64,000 nucleotides of DNA from NCBI RefSeq assembly GCF_902459735.1, contig NZ_CABPRV010000007.1:1-64000 (forward strand), written 5' to 3'. The notes beneath the pieces were generated by a model that worked only from the letters and a program-made list of their open reading frames with translations, ran no database searches and had not been told where the DNA came from. The position numbers and the translations under genes are program-made. Position 1 is the stretch's first letter; each line of letters starts with the position of its first letter. This DNA comes from Pandoraea capi (GTDB lineage: Bacteria > Pseudomonadota > Gammaproteobacteria > Burkholderiales > Burkholderiaceae). Below are positions 53,516-61,928 of the stretch, piece after piece.

Positions 53516-55873
53516 ATGAGAATGTTCTCCGCACTGGCCCTCGCGGCCAGTCTCGCCGCAGGTACCGCCGTCGTCATGCAGGCACCGGCCTTTGCCAGCA
53601 CCGCTCAAGCCTCCGACAACGGTAAGCAGGGCGACGTTCCCGTCGCCATGCCGTCGGCCGCCGCCAAGCAGCGTTTCGTCGACGATCTCATCGCGCGCAT
53701 GACGCTCGAAGAGAAGATCGGCCAGTTGCGCCTGATCAGCATCGGCTCGGAAATGCCGCAGCCGCAGCTCATCAAGGAAATCGCCGCCGGTCGCGTGGGC
53801 GGCACGTTCAACTCGGTCACGCGCAGCGAGAACCGTCCGTTGCAGGACGCGGCCGTCAAGCAAAGCCGTCTGAAGATTCCGATGTTCTTCGCGTACGACA
53901 TCGTGCACGGGCATCGCACGGTGTTCCCGATCAGCCTCGGTCTCGCGTCGAGCTGGAATATGGATGTCGTGAAGCGCGCGGCGCGCGTGTCCGCCGTGGA
54001 AGCCGGCGCCGACGGCGTGGACGCCACGTTTGCGCCGATGGTCGACATCTCGCGCGATCCGCGCTGGGGACGCACCTCCGAAGGTTTCGGCGAAGATCCC
54101 TATCTGGTGTCGCAAAGCGCTCGCGCGAGTGTCGAGGGGTTTCAGGGCTCGTCGCCCGCCAATCCGGACAGCCTGATGGCGTTCGTGAAGCACTTCGCGT
54201 TGTACGGCGCCGTGGAGGGCGGGCGCGATTACAACGTCGTCGACATGAGCCCGATGCGCATGTATCAGGACTATCTGCCGCCGTATCGCGCGGGCATCGA
54301 CGCGGGCGCGGGCGGCGTGATGATTGCGCTGAACTCGATCAACGGCACGCCCGCCACGTCGAACAAATGGCTGCTGCGCGACGTGTTGCGCGGCGAGTGG
54401 GGTTTCAAGGGCGTGACGGTGAGCGATCACGGCGCCATTGAAGAGCTGATGCGCCACGGTGTCGCCAGGGACGGCCGCGAAGCCGCCAAACTCGCGATCG
54501 AGGCCGGCGTGGACATGAGCATGGCCGATCAGCAGTACCTCAAGCAGTTGCCCGATCTCGTGAAGTCGGGCGACGTGCCGGTGAGCGTGATCGACGGCGC
54601 CGTGCGCGAGGTGCTCGGTGCGAAGTACGACATGGGGCTGTTCGCCGATCCCTATCGTCGCATCGGCAACGCCGCGCAGGATCCAAAGGACGTGAATGCG
54701 GAAGACCGTCTGCATCGCGACGCCGCGCGCGACATCGCGCGTCGCTCGCTCGTCCTGCTGGAGAACCGGCACGACACGCTGCCGCTACGCAAGACAGGCA
54801 AGGTGGCGGTGATCGGTCCGCTCGCCGATTCGAAGCTGGACATGCTCGGTAGCTGGTCGGCGGCGGGTAAGCCCGCGCAGGCGGTCTCGCTGCTGCAAGG
54901 CGTGCGCGACGCCCTGGGCACGAACGCTCACGTGACATACGCACGCGGCGCGAACATCACCGACGACCCGCGTGTGGTCGAGTACCTCAACTTCCTCGAC
55001 TGGGACAACCCGGAAGTCGTGCAGGACAAGCGCACGCCGCAGCAGATGATCGACGAAGCGGTGCAGGTCGCCCGCAATGCCGACACGCTGGTCGTGGCCG
55101 TGGGCGAGTCGCGCGGCATGTCGCATGAGGCATCGAGCCGTACTAGCCTGATGCTGCCGGGCAGTCAACTAGCGCTGTTGCAGGCGCTGGGAGCGACGGG
55201 CAAGCCGCTGGTCGTCGTGCTGATGAACGGTCGTCCGCTCGATCTGAACTGGGCGAAGGCGAACGCCGACGCCATGCTCGAAACCTGGTACGCCGGCACC
55301 GAAGGCGGCCATGCGATTGCGGATGTGCTGTTCGGCGATTACAACCCGTCGGGCAAGCTGCCGATCTCGTTCCCGCGCTCCATCGGCCAGATCCCGACGT
55401 ACTACAACCAGTTGCGCATCGGCCGTCCGTTCACACCGGGCAAGCCGGCGAACTACACGTCCCAATACTTCGAGGAAGACTCCGGCCCGTTGTATGCCTT
55501 CGGCTACGGCCTGAGCTACACGACGTTCGATGTCTCGAAGGTCAAACTCTCGGCGAAGACGCTCGCGAGCGGCGGCAAGCTCGATGCGAGCGTGACCGTG
55601 CGTAACACGGGCAAGCGCGAAGGCGAGACCGTCGTGCAGTTGTACTTGCAGGATGTCGCGGCGTCGATCGTGCGGCCGATCAAGGAGTTGAAGGGCTTTC
55701 AGAACGTGAGCCTGAAGCCGGGCGAAGCGCGCACCGTGCATTTCGCCATCGACGAAAGCCTGCTGAAGTTCTACAACGCGAAGCTGCAATACGTGGCCGA
55801 GCCGGGTGACTTCAATGTCCAGATCGGGCTTGACTCGCAGCAGGTCGAGCAGGCGACGTTCACGCTTCAGTAA
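53516..55873 (+). CDS. bglX: Periplasmic beta-glucosidase, glycoside hydrolase family 3 (BglX)
   Basis: The 785-residue precursor has a signal peptide (about 1-28, ending APAFAS), a GH3 barrel (MTLEEKIGQLRLI, KHFALYGAVEGGRDYN, nucleophile Asp304 in VTVSDHGAIEEL), the second alpha/beta domain (VVAVGESRGMSHEASSRT, GNYNPSGKLPISFPRS-like motif as GDYNPSGKLP) and a C-terminal Fn3-like domain. It hydrolyses beta-glucosides in the periplasm. ATG 53516 follows an open upstream region and fits the signal peptide. Divergent from opgG, it may trim or recycle periplasmic glucan. Confidence 0.93.
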   Translation: MRMFSALALAASLAAGTAVVMQAPAFASTAQASDNGKQGDVPVAMPSAAAKQRFVDDLIARMTLEEKIGQLRLISIGSEMPQPQLIKEIAAGRVGGTFNSVTRSENRPLQDAAVKQSRLKIPMFFAYDIVHGHRTVFPISLGLASSWNMDVVKRAARVSAVEAGADGVDATFAPMVDISRDPRWGRTSEGFGEDPYLVSQSARASVEGFQGSSPANPDSLMAFVKHFALYGAVEGGRDYNVVDMSPMRMYQDYLPPYRAGIDAGAGGVMIALNSINGTPATSNKWLLRDVLRGEWGFKGVTVSDHGAIEELMRHGVARDGREAAKLAIEAGVDMSMADQQYLKQLPDLVKSGDVPVSVIDGAVREVLGAKYDMGLFADPYRRIGNAAQDPKDVNAEDRLHRDAARDIARRSLVLLENRHDTLPLRKTGKVAVIGPLADSKLDMLGSWSAAGKPAQAVSLLQGVRDALGTNAHVTYARGANITDDPRVVEYLNFLDWDNPEVVQDKRTPQQMIDEAVQVARNADTLVVAVGESRGMSHEASSRTSLMLPGSQLALLQALGATGKPLVVVLMNGRPLDLNWAKANADAMLETWYAGTEGGHAIADVLFGDYNPSGKLPISFPRSIGQIPTYYNQLRIGRPFTPGKPANYTSQYFEEDSGPLYAFGYGLSYTTFDVSKVKLSAKTLASGGKLDASVTVRNTGKREGETVVQLYLQDVAASIVRPIKELKGFQNVSLKPGEARTVHFAIDESLLKFYNAKLQYVAEPGDFNVQIGLDSQQVEQATFTLQ

Positions 55874-55923
55874 GGTTTCAATAAGGTTTCGGCAACGTCG
55901 CGCGTTGCCGACTTCACCGGACC

Positions 55924-56835
55924 TCACGCCTGCGTCTGGAACTCTCCCGCGAGGAATTCCACGCAGGCGCGCACTTTGGCCGACGACGCCACGCGCGACG
56001 GATACACCGCCCACACGTTGGCCGGTTGCGTGACGTCCGGCAGCACCTGCACCAGATCCCCGCGCGCGATCAGCGCCCCTACATCCCACATCGAACGCAA
56101 CACGATGCCCTGACCGTCGAGCGCCCACTGCACGGCGACCTCGCCGTGGTTCGTCGAGAGCGGCCCGGTCACCTTGAGCGAGACGGATTCGCCGCGCTGC
56201 TGCAACCGCCACATGCCGAACGGGTGATCGCGTTCCTTGATGACGATGCAGGCATGCCCGGCCAGATCGCTCAACTGACGCGGTGTGCCGTGCGTCTCCA
56301 GATACGCGGCGGACGCGCATAGCACGCGGTGGTTGTCCGCCAGTTTGCGCGCGATCAGGTGCGGGGCGATCTCGTCGCCGATGCGCACGTCGAGATCGTA
56401 GCCTTCTGCGGCCACGTCGACGATCCGGTCGAACAGATCCAGTCGCACATTGAGTTGCGGATGCAGCGCGCGCAAGCGCGACATGGCGGGCGCCACCACG
56501 TGCCGCCCGAACCCGAAGCTGCTCGACACCCGCAGCGTGCCGCGCGGCACCTGACGCGTGCTCGATACGTCTTCCATCAGGTGATTCACGTCGTCGAGAA
56601 TCTTCTCGGCCCACGCGTAGACACGCTCGCCTGCGTCGGTGATCGCCACGCGCCGGGTCGAGCGATGCAGCAGCCGCGTGCCGAGATCGGCCTCCAGCAC
56701 GCCCACGCGCTTGCTGACATAGGCGGGCGAGACCCCCAGCGCCTCGGCGGCGGCGGAGAAGCTGGCGCGGCGCGCGACCTGGCAGAACACACGGAGGTCG
56801 TCGAGATTGGGATTGACGGGCAGGGGTTTATTCAC
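55924..56835 (-). CDS. LysR-family transcriptional regulator (DmlR-like)
   Basis: The protein (303 residues from GTG 56835) has the helix-turn-helix ASFSAAAEALGVSPAYVSKR and a LysR effector domain (GRHVVAPAMSRLRALHPQL, YDLDVRIGDEIAPHLIARK). The frame remains open to 56904 but the upstream part overlaps the promoter. It is divergent from a tartrate/malate-type dehydrogenase gene over about 95 bp, matching the dmlR-dmlA/ttuA arrangement. Confidence 0.88.
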   Translation of the reverse strand: MNKPLPVNPNLDDLRVFCQVARRASFSAAAEALGVSPAYVSKRVGVLEADLGTRLLHRSTRRVAITDAGERVYAWAEKILDDVNHLMEDVSSTRQVPRGTLRVSSSFGFGRHVVAPAMSRLRALHPQLNVRLDLFDRIVDVAAEGYDLDVRIGDEIAPHLIARKLADNHRVLCASAAYLETHGTPRQLSDLAGHACIVIKERDHPFGMWRLQQRGESVSLKVTGPLSTNHGEVAVQWALDGQGIVLRSMWDVGALIARGDLVQVLPDVTQPANVWAVYPSRVASSAKVRACVEFLAGEFQTQA

Positions 56836-56930
56836 GATTTGTGGATAGTGGATTAACCGATTGAGGGATTTTATCCGCCTTGGAATGGAATAATCTAGCG
56901 GCATCCATCAAACGTCCAGGAGACAAGACC

Positions 56931-58040
56931 ATGACCGAAACGTCCCAACGCGCCCAGCGTCCGTTCAAGATCGCCGTGATCCCGGGCGACGGCATCGGCA
57001 AGGAAGTGATGCCGGAAGGCCTGCGCGTGCTCGACGCGGCCAGCAAGCGCTTCGGTATCCCCGTCGAGTACCAGCACATCGAGTGGGCGAGCTGCGATTA
57101 CTACGTCGAGCATGGTCAGATGATGCCGGACGACTGGAAGCAGCAACTCGACGGCGTGGACGCGATTCTCTTCGGCGCGGTCGGCTGGCCCGAGACGGTG
57201 CCCGATCACATCTCGCTGTGGGGCTCGTTGCTGAAGTTCCGTCGCGAGTTCGATCAGTACATCAATCTGCGTCCCGCGCGGCTGTTCGACGGCGTGCCGT
57301 CACCGCTGGCGAATCGCAAGGCGGGCGACATCGATTTCATGATCGTGCGCGAGAACACCGAAGGCGAGTACTCGTCGGTCGGCGGGGTGATGTTCGAAGG
57401 CACGGAGCGTGAGTTTGTCGTGCAGGAGTCGGTGTTCACGCGTCACGGCACGGAGCGCGTGCTGAAGTTCGCATTCGATCTCGCACAGCAGCGTGAGCGC
57501 AAGCACGTGACCGTCGCGACCAAGAGCAACGGCATCTCGATCTCCATGCCGTGGTGGGACAAGCGTGCCGCCGAGACGGCCGCGAAGTATCCCGACATCA
57601 CGTGGGACAAGCAGCACATCGACATTCTTTGCGCGCGCTTCGTACTCAATCCGGATCGTTTCGATGTGGTCGTCGCGTCGAATCTGTTCGGCGACATCCT
57701 GTCGGACCTCGGCCCGGCGTGTACCGGCACCATCGGCATTGCGCCGTCGGGCAACCTGAACCCGGAAGGCAAGTTCCCGTCGCTGTTCGAACCGGTGCAC
57801 GGCTCGGCGCCGGACATTGCGGGCAAGAACATTGCCAACCCGATCGGCATGATCTGGACCGCCGCGATGATGCTCGACTTCATCGGTCGCGGCGATCAAC
57901 GCACGCGCGACGCGCACGATGCAATCCTCGCGGCCATCACACAGGTGATCAAGGACGGTCCGCGCACCGGCGACATGGGCGGGCGCGCGAACACGACCGA
58001 AGTCGGTCAGGCGATTGCGGCCGTCGTATCGGCCGGCTGA
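56931..58040 (+). CDS. Tartrate/D-malate dehydrogenase (isopropylmalate dehydrogenase family)
   Basis: The 369-residue protein has the NAD-dependent beta-decarboxylating pattern: IAVIPGDGIGKEVMPEG, RENTEGEYSSVGG (tyrosine and glutamate of the active site), DRFDVVVASNLFGDILSD with metal-binding Asp residues, and EPVHGSAPDIAGKNIANPIG. The subgroup features (WASCDYYVEHGQMMP) are those of tartrate dehydrogenase/DmlA rather than LeuB. It oxidises tartrate or D-malate with NAD. CAGGAGA precedes the ATG. The 3' end overlaps the convergent monooxygenase gene by 34 bp. Confidence 0.93.
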   Translation: MTETSQRAQRPFKIAVIPGDGIGKEVMPEGLRVLDAASKRFGIPVEYQHIEWASCDYYVEHGQMMPDDWKQQLDGVDAILFGAVGWPETVPDHISLWGSLLKFRREFDQYINLRPARLFDGVPSPLANRKAGDIDFMIVRENTEGEYSSVGGVMFEGTEREFVVQESVFTRHGTERVLKFAFDLAQQRERKHVTVATKSNGISISMPWWDKRAAETAAKYPDITWDKQHIDILCARFVLNPDRFDVVVASNLFGDILSDLGPACTGTIGIAPSGNLNPEGKFPSLFEPVHGSAPDIAGKNIANPIGMIWTAAMMLDFIGRGDQRTRDAHDAILAAITQVIKDGPRTGDMGGRANTTEVGQAIAAVVSAG

Positions 58041-59470
58041 TGGGCTGGCTGATTGGCTGAGTGATCGGCTGAGGGATCGATCGGCTGATCGAGTGAGGCC
58101 GGCATCGTGACGCCCGCCGCCGACGCAACGTCGCGCGGCGGGAAGTGACGGTTGGGCACCGCCGGCACACCGAGGTTCTCGCGGAACGTGCGGCCTTCGT
58201 ACTGCGTGCGGAACAGGCCGCGACGCTGCAATTCCGGCACCACGAGATCGACGAAGGACGTAATCCCCACGGGCGCGCTCGGAAACATGATGTTGAAGCC
58301 GTCGGCCGCGCCCGTCTCGAACCAGTGCTGGAACTCGTCCGCAATCGATTGCGGCGTGCCAACCAGCACCCGGTGCCCACCTCCGGTAAAGCGCGTGTAA
58401 AGCTGACGCACCGTCGGCTGCTCGCGTCGTATCCAGTCCACCAGCAGCTTCTGACGGCTCTTGTGCGAGTTCGTCTCCGGCACCGTGTCGGGGAGCGGCA
58501 CTTTCGCATCGAAGGGCAGGCTGGCGAGATCGATGCCGAGGCTCGCGTAGTTCGTGAGCGCGTTCAGCACGACCGCCGGATCGCGATGCGAGAGCAGGCT
58601 GTCGTAGAGGTCTTCCGCTTCCCCTTGCGTGCGTCCCACGATGGGCGAGACGCCCGGCAGAATGAAGATGTGTTCCGGCCGGCGGCCGTACTTCAGCGCA
58701 CGCGTCTTCACATCGGCATAGAAGGCGCGCGCATCTTCGATGTCCTGTGCGGCCGTGTAAAGCAGTTCACCTGCGCGTGCGGCCAGTTCACGTCCCGCTT
58801 CGCTCGACCCGGCCTGTGCGATCACCGGCCAGCCCTGCACCGGGCGCGGCGCGCTGAGGGGCCCGCGCACACGGAAGTGCTTGCCGCGATGATCCAGTGT
58901 GCGAATCCGTGACGGGTCTGCCCATTGACCGGTCGCCTTGTCGCGCGGGAAGGCGTCGGCGGCATGGCTGTCCCACAGACCCGTGACCACGTCGTAAAAC
59001 TCGTTCGCACGCTCGTAGCGCACCGCATGATCGACGTGATCGTCGCGATTGAAGTTCTCGCCGCCGCCCGTGGACGTCACCAGATTCCAGCCGGCTCGAC
59101 CGCCCGACAGATGGTCGAGCGACGCGAAGGCGCGCGCCACGTTGTAAGGCTCGCTGTAGGTCGTACTCACGGAGGCGACAAGGCCGATGTGCTTCGTCGC
59201 ACCGGCCAGTCCGGCGAGCAGTACGACGGGGTCCCAGCGTGGTGCGCCGGGGCTGTGGGCGAGCGCGATCGGGTCCGTCGATACGAAGAGGTTGTCGAAG
59301 AAAAACAGCGCGTCGAAGTAACCGCGTTCGAGTTCCTGGGCGTAATGACGATAGCGTGCGAATTGCGAATAGGCGTCGGTGTCGGTATCGGGGTGACGCC
59401 AGCTATCGCCCTGCACGCCGGAACCCGACATGTAGGCGCCCAGCCGGAGTTTGCGGGCAGGTTGGCTCAT
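58007..59470 (-). CDS. NtaA/SnaA/DszA-type flavin-dependent monooxygenase
   Basis: The 487-residue protein belongs to the luciferase-like NtaA family: LRLGAYMSGSGVQGDSWRHP, FFFDNLFVSTDP, LVASVSTTYSEPYNVARAFA, SGGRAGWNLVTSTGGGENF, and QAGSSEAGRELAARAGELLY. These oxidise sulfur or nitrogen compounds (nitrilotriacetate, dibenzothiophene sulfone, sulfonates) with FMNH2 and O2. The last ~25 residues (IDPSADHSANQPAHQPAD) are a repetitive extension encoded by degenerate GGCTGAT repeats overlapping the dehydrogenase 3' end. Divergent from a sulfonate-type binding protein, so a role in sulfur scavenging is likely. Confidence 0.9.
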   Translation of the reverse strand: MSQPARKLRLGAYMSGSGVQGDSWRHPDTDTDAYSQFARYRHYAQELERGYFDALFFFDNLFVSTDPIALAHSPGAPRWDPVVLLAGLAGATKHIGLVASVSTTYSEPYNVARAFASLDHLSGGRAGWNLVTSTGGGENFNRDDHVDHAVRYERANEFYDVVTGLWDSHAADAFPRDKATGQWADPSRIRTLDHRGKHFRVRGPLSAPRPVQGWPVIAQAGSSEAGRELAARAGELLYTAAQDIEDARAFYADVKTRALKYGRRPEHIFILPGVSPIVGRTQGEAEDLYDSLLSHRDPAVVLNALTNYASLGIDLASLPFDAKVPLPDTVPETNSHKSRQKLLVDWIRREQPTVRQLYTRFTGGGHRVLVGTPQSIADEFQHWFETGAADGFNIMFPSAPVGITSFVDLVVPELQRRGLFRTQYEGRTFRENLGVPAVPNRHFPPRDVASAAGVTMPASLDQPIDPSADHSANQPAHQPADTTAAIA

Positions 59471-59545
59471 GAGCTTGCTCTCGTTCGATTTCGGTAGACG
59501 GTCACGATAAGTGAGCCGGGCGCCAGACCACAAACAACGAAAGTC

Positions 59546-59573
59546 CATAAGCAAACCCGCATAAGCAAACCTG
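59546..59573 (+). repeat. Tandem 14-bp repeat in the monooxygenase/binding-protein promoter region
   Basis: cataagcaaacccg and cataagcaaacctg lie directly next to each other (13 of 14 identical) in the 214-bp divergent region. They may be activator sites (CysB/Cbl/SsuR-type control would fit the gene types). Confidence 0.45.
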
Positions 59574-59684
59574 CGCGCGACGCGCTATGGATCGCATCAA
59601 TCGATGGTTGGGGATGCGCGATCGCGTGCCTAGACTGGCGCATCCTCCACTGTTCCGGCCGCGTTTCCCGCGTGGCGATAACAC

Positions 59685-60833
59685 ATGACGACATCTGCCT
59701 TTCATGCCGCCGAGCCGGTGAACCCGGTGCTGGACGCGTTTATCGCCGCGTCCGCCATTGCCTTTGGGCTCTATGTGTCGCCGCCGTCGCGGGCTGCGAT
59801 GGTACGCGCGACCCTCGCACGCTCTGCGAAGCGCGACCTGCGTGCGCGGGCGCGTAATGCCTGGCCGCTTTGGCGCACGCGGTTGCGTCGCGCTACGGCA
59901 GCGGCGCTGAGCGTCGCCGCCATTCTGCCGTTTGCCGGCAAGGCGGCGGACAAGCCGGTGCTCGTCGTGGGCGATCAGGCGTACAACGCACAGAGTCTCT
60001 TCGAAGCGTCCGGCGCGTTGCAGGACGCGCCCTATACCGTCTCATGGAAGCAGTTCCCCGCAGGCACGCCGGTGATCGAAGCGGTGAACGCCGGTGCGCT
60101 CGACATCGGCCTGCAAGGTGACGGACCGGTGCTGTTCCTCGCCGCGCAGGGCGCGTCGGTCAAGGTCATCGGGATCTATCGCGACAGTCCCGACAGTGTG
60201 GTGCTGCTCGCCGGTCCGCACACGCAAATCAGGACGGTGGCCGATCTGAAGGGCAAGACGGTCGCCATTACGCGCGGCGGCTGGTCGCAGCAACTGGTGC
60301 AGGCGGCGCTGACGTCCGCAGGCTTGCCGCTCGATGCCGTGAAGTACTCGTACCTCGCCTCGGTCGACTCGGCGGCGGCGTTGCAGGCGGGCAAGGTGGA
60401 TGCGACGGCGACGTGGGAGCCGTACGTCACGCGCTTGCGTCAGGCGGGCGCGCGTACGGTGGTGACCGCACGCGGGCTGATCGCGGCGCAGAGCTATCTG
60501 TCGACGACGCAGAAGGTCATCGACACCAAGCGCGAGTTACTGGGGGATTTCGTGCAGCGCTATCAACGCGCGCGTGAATGGTCGCTGGCGGACCCGCGTC
60601 ATATCGAGCGTTATGCCGACGTGTGGGCGGGTAAGTCGCGCGTCGATCCGAAGCTCGCGCATCAATGGTTCAGCACGTCGCGCATTCGCTACGAACCGCT
60701 CACAGATGCTGCGATTGCCGAAGCGCAGAAGAGTGTCGACGACTTCGTGAAGACCGGCACGCTCACCAAGGGCTTTGACGTGCGCGGTCTGTTCGATACG
60801 TCGTTCAACAAGTTCACGCAGGCTGCGCACTGA
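59685..60833 (+). CDS. Aliphatic sulfonate-type ABC substrate-binding protein (SsuA-like), with long N-terminal extension
   Basis: The 382-residue product has the SsuA/NMT1 binding fold from about residue 91 (VLVVGDQAYNAQSLFEASGA, then VADLKGKTVAITRGGWSQQL, AALQAGKVDATATWEPYV). A signal-like helix (LRRATAAALSVAAILPFAG, about 67-85) precedes it, but another 66 residues come first, unusual for an exported protein; ATG at 59799 would shorten this to 28. It binds sulfonates or similar for import. No permease or ATPase gene is adjacent; divergence from the NtaA-type monooxygenase suggests sulfur-compound use. Confidence 0.85.
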   Translation: MTTSAFHAAEPVNPVLDAFIAASAIAFGLYVSPPSRAAMVRATLARSAKRDLRARARNAWPLWRTRLRRATAAALSVAAILPFAGKAADKPVLVVGDQAYNAQSLFEASGALQDAPYTVSWKQFPAGTPVIEAVNAGALDIGLQGDGPVLFLAAQGASVKVIGIYRDSPDSVVLLAGPHTQIRTVADLKGKTVAITRGGWSQQLVQAALTSAGLPLDAVKYSYLASVDSAAALQAGKVDATATWEPYVTRLRQAGARTVVTARGLIAAQSYLSTTQKVIDTKRELLGDFVQRYQRAREWSLADPRHIERYADVWAGKSRVDPKLAHQWFSTSRIRYEPLTDAAIAEAQKSVDDFVKTGTLTKGFDVRGLFDTSFNKFTQAAH

Positions 60834-61752
60834 CGCGCGGCACACGCTGCACGCGCTCGCTGCCGAAGGCCCGCGGGCGCGGTGCATCGACCCGTTCGCG
60901 CAGCAGCGCCACGGCGCGTTGCGCGCGCGCCGAGAGCGGCCACTCTGCGCGGTGAATCAACCACAGCGTGTCGACCACGGGCGGGCCGCAATCCACAACG
61001 CGAATGGCATCCTGCGAGGCGAAGGCCTGTCGCGCGTACTGCGGAATGACGGTGAAGCCGAGACCGCGTGCGACATATTCGAGAATCAGACTGATCTGGT
61101 TCGTACAACCCTTGCACGGCAGGCTTTGCACGCCCGGATTGCCGGGGAAGCGACGGCTCAGCAAGCGCGTGGACATCGCCTCGCCGTCGGGGTGCTCGAT
61201 GAAGCCGATACGCTTGAGGTCGTCCCACGTATGCACGTCTTCCCCCGCCGGCACCACGAGTTCGAGCGGTTCCTGCGTGAACGGCGTGGCCGTGAGCCGG
61301 GGATCGTCGGGGCGCAGCGTCACCAGTCCCAGTTCGAAGTGATTCTGTAGCACGCCCTCCAGCACTTCCCGGTCGGGCGCGAAACGGTGCCGCACCGCCA
61401 TGGCCGGATTCGCCTGCTGCATGTCGAGCAGGATCGGGCACAGATACAACCCGATGCTGCCCGGCGTAATGAGCGTGATGTTGCCGCACTCCTCGTTGGC
61501 GTCCTCCAGACTGGAGCGCAGATGCCGCGCCGCGCACTCCACCTGCTCGCAGTAGACGAGTAACGCCTGCCCGGCTGGCGTGAGTTCGATCGCGCGCGGG
61601 CGACGCACCAGCAACGCCCCGAATTCCTCTTCCAGATGCTTGATGTGCTGACTCACGGCGGCCTGCGTGAGGCTCAGATGATCGGCCGTGCGCGTGAAGT
61701 TACCCAGCTCGGCGAGCGTGGCGAAGGATTTGAGCCACTGAGGATTTACCAT
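60814..61752 (-). CDS. LysR-family transcriptional regulator
   Basis: The 312-residue protein has MVNPQWLKSFATLAELGNFT and the helix-turn-helix TRTADHLSLTQAAVSQHIKH, then the effector domain (ITLITPGSIGLYLCPILLDM). A Cys pair in LPCKGCTNQIS is notable and could be redox- or metal-sensitive. It is divergent from the Old Yellow Enzyme gene; the 3' end overlaps the binding-protein gene by 20 bp (convergent). Confidence 0.9.
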   Translation of the reverse strand: MVNPQWLKSFATLAELGNFTRTADHLSLTQAAVSQHIKHLEEEFGALLVRRPRAIELTPAGQALLVYCEQVECAARHLRSSLEDANEECGNITLITPGSIGLYLCPILLDMQQANPAMAVRHRFAPDREVLEGVLQNHFELGLVTLRPDDPRLTATPFTQEPLELVVPAGEDVHTWDDLKRIGFIEHPDGEAMSTRLLSRRFPGNPGVQSLPCKGCTNQISLILEYVARGLGFTVIPQYARQAFASQDAIRVVDCGPPVVDTLWLIHRAEWPLSARAQRAVALLRERVDAPRPRAFGSERVQRVPRVSAQPA

Positions 61753-61761
61753 AATGAAGTG

Positions 61762-61776
61762 TTATCGAATCGATAA
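61762..61776. promoter_or_regulatory. Perfect 15-bp palindrome in the LysR/OYE divergent promoter
   Basis: TTATCGA-A-TCGATAA begins 10 bp from the LysR start codon. It is suited to LysR binding and autoregulation and may also control the divergent flavoenzyme. Confidence 0.7.
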
Positions 61777-61928
61777 TTTGCAGATAGTTTCCATTATAGC
61801 GATGTGCGTCTACCATTGCTCACGTCGACCTTTTGACGGTCGAGGCGCCGGAAAAGCCGCCGTGGGCCGCAGGCTCCGCCTTCTCAGGCGCCGCTATCCC
61901 CTGACAACCCCCCGAATCGAGAATTCTC

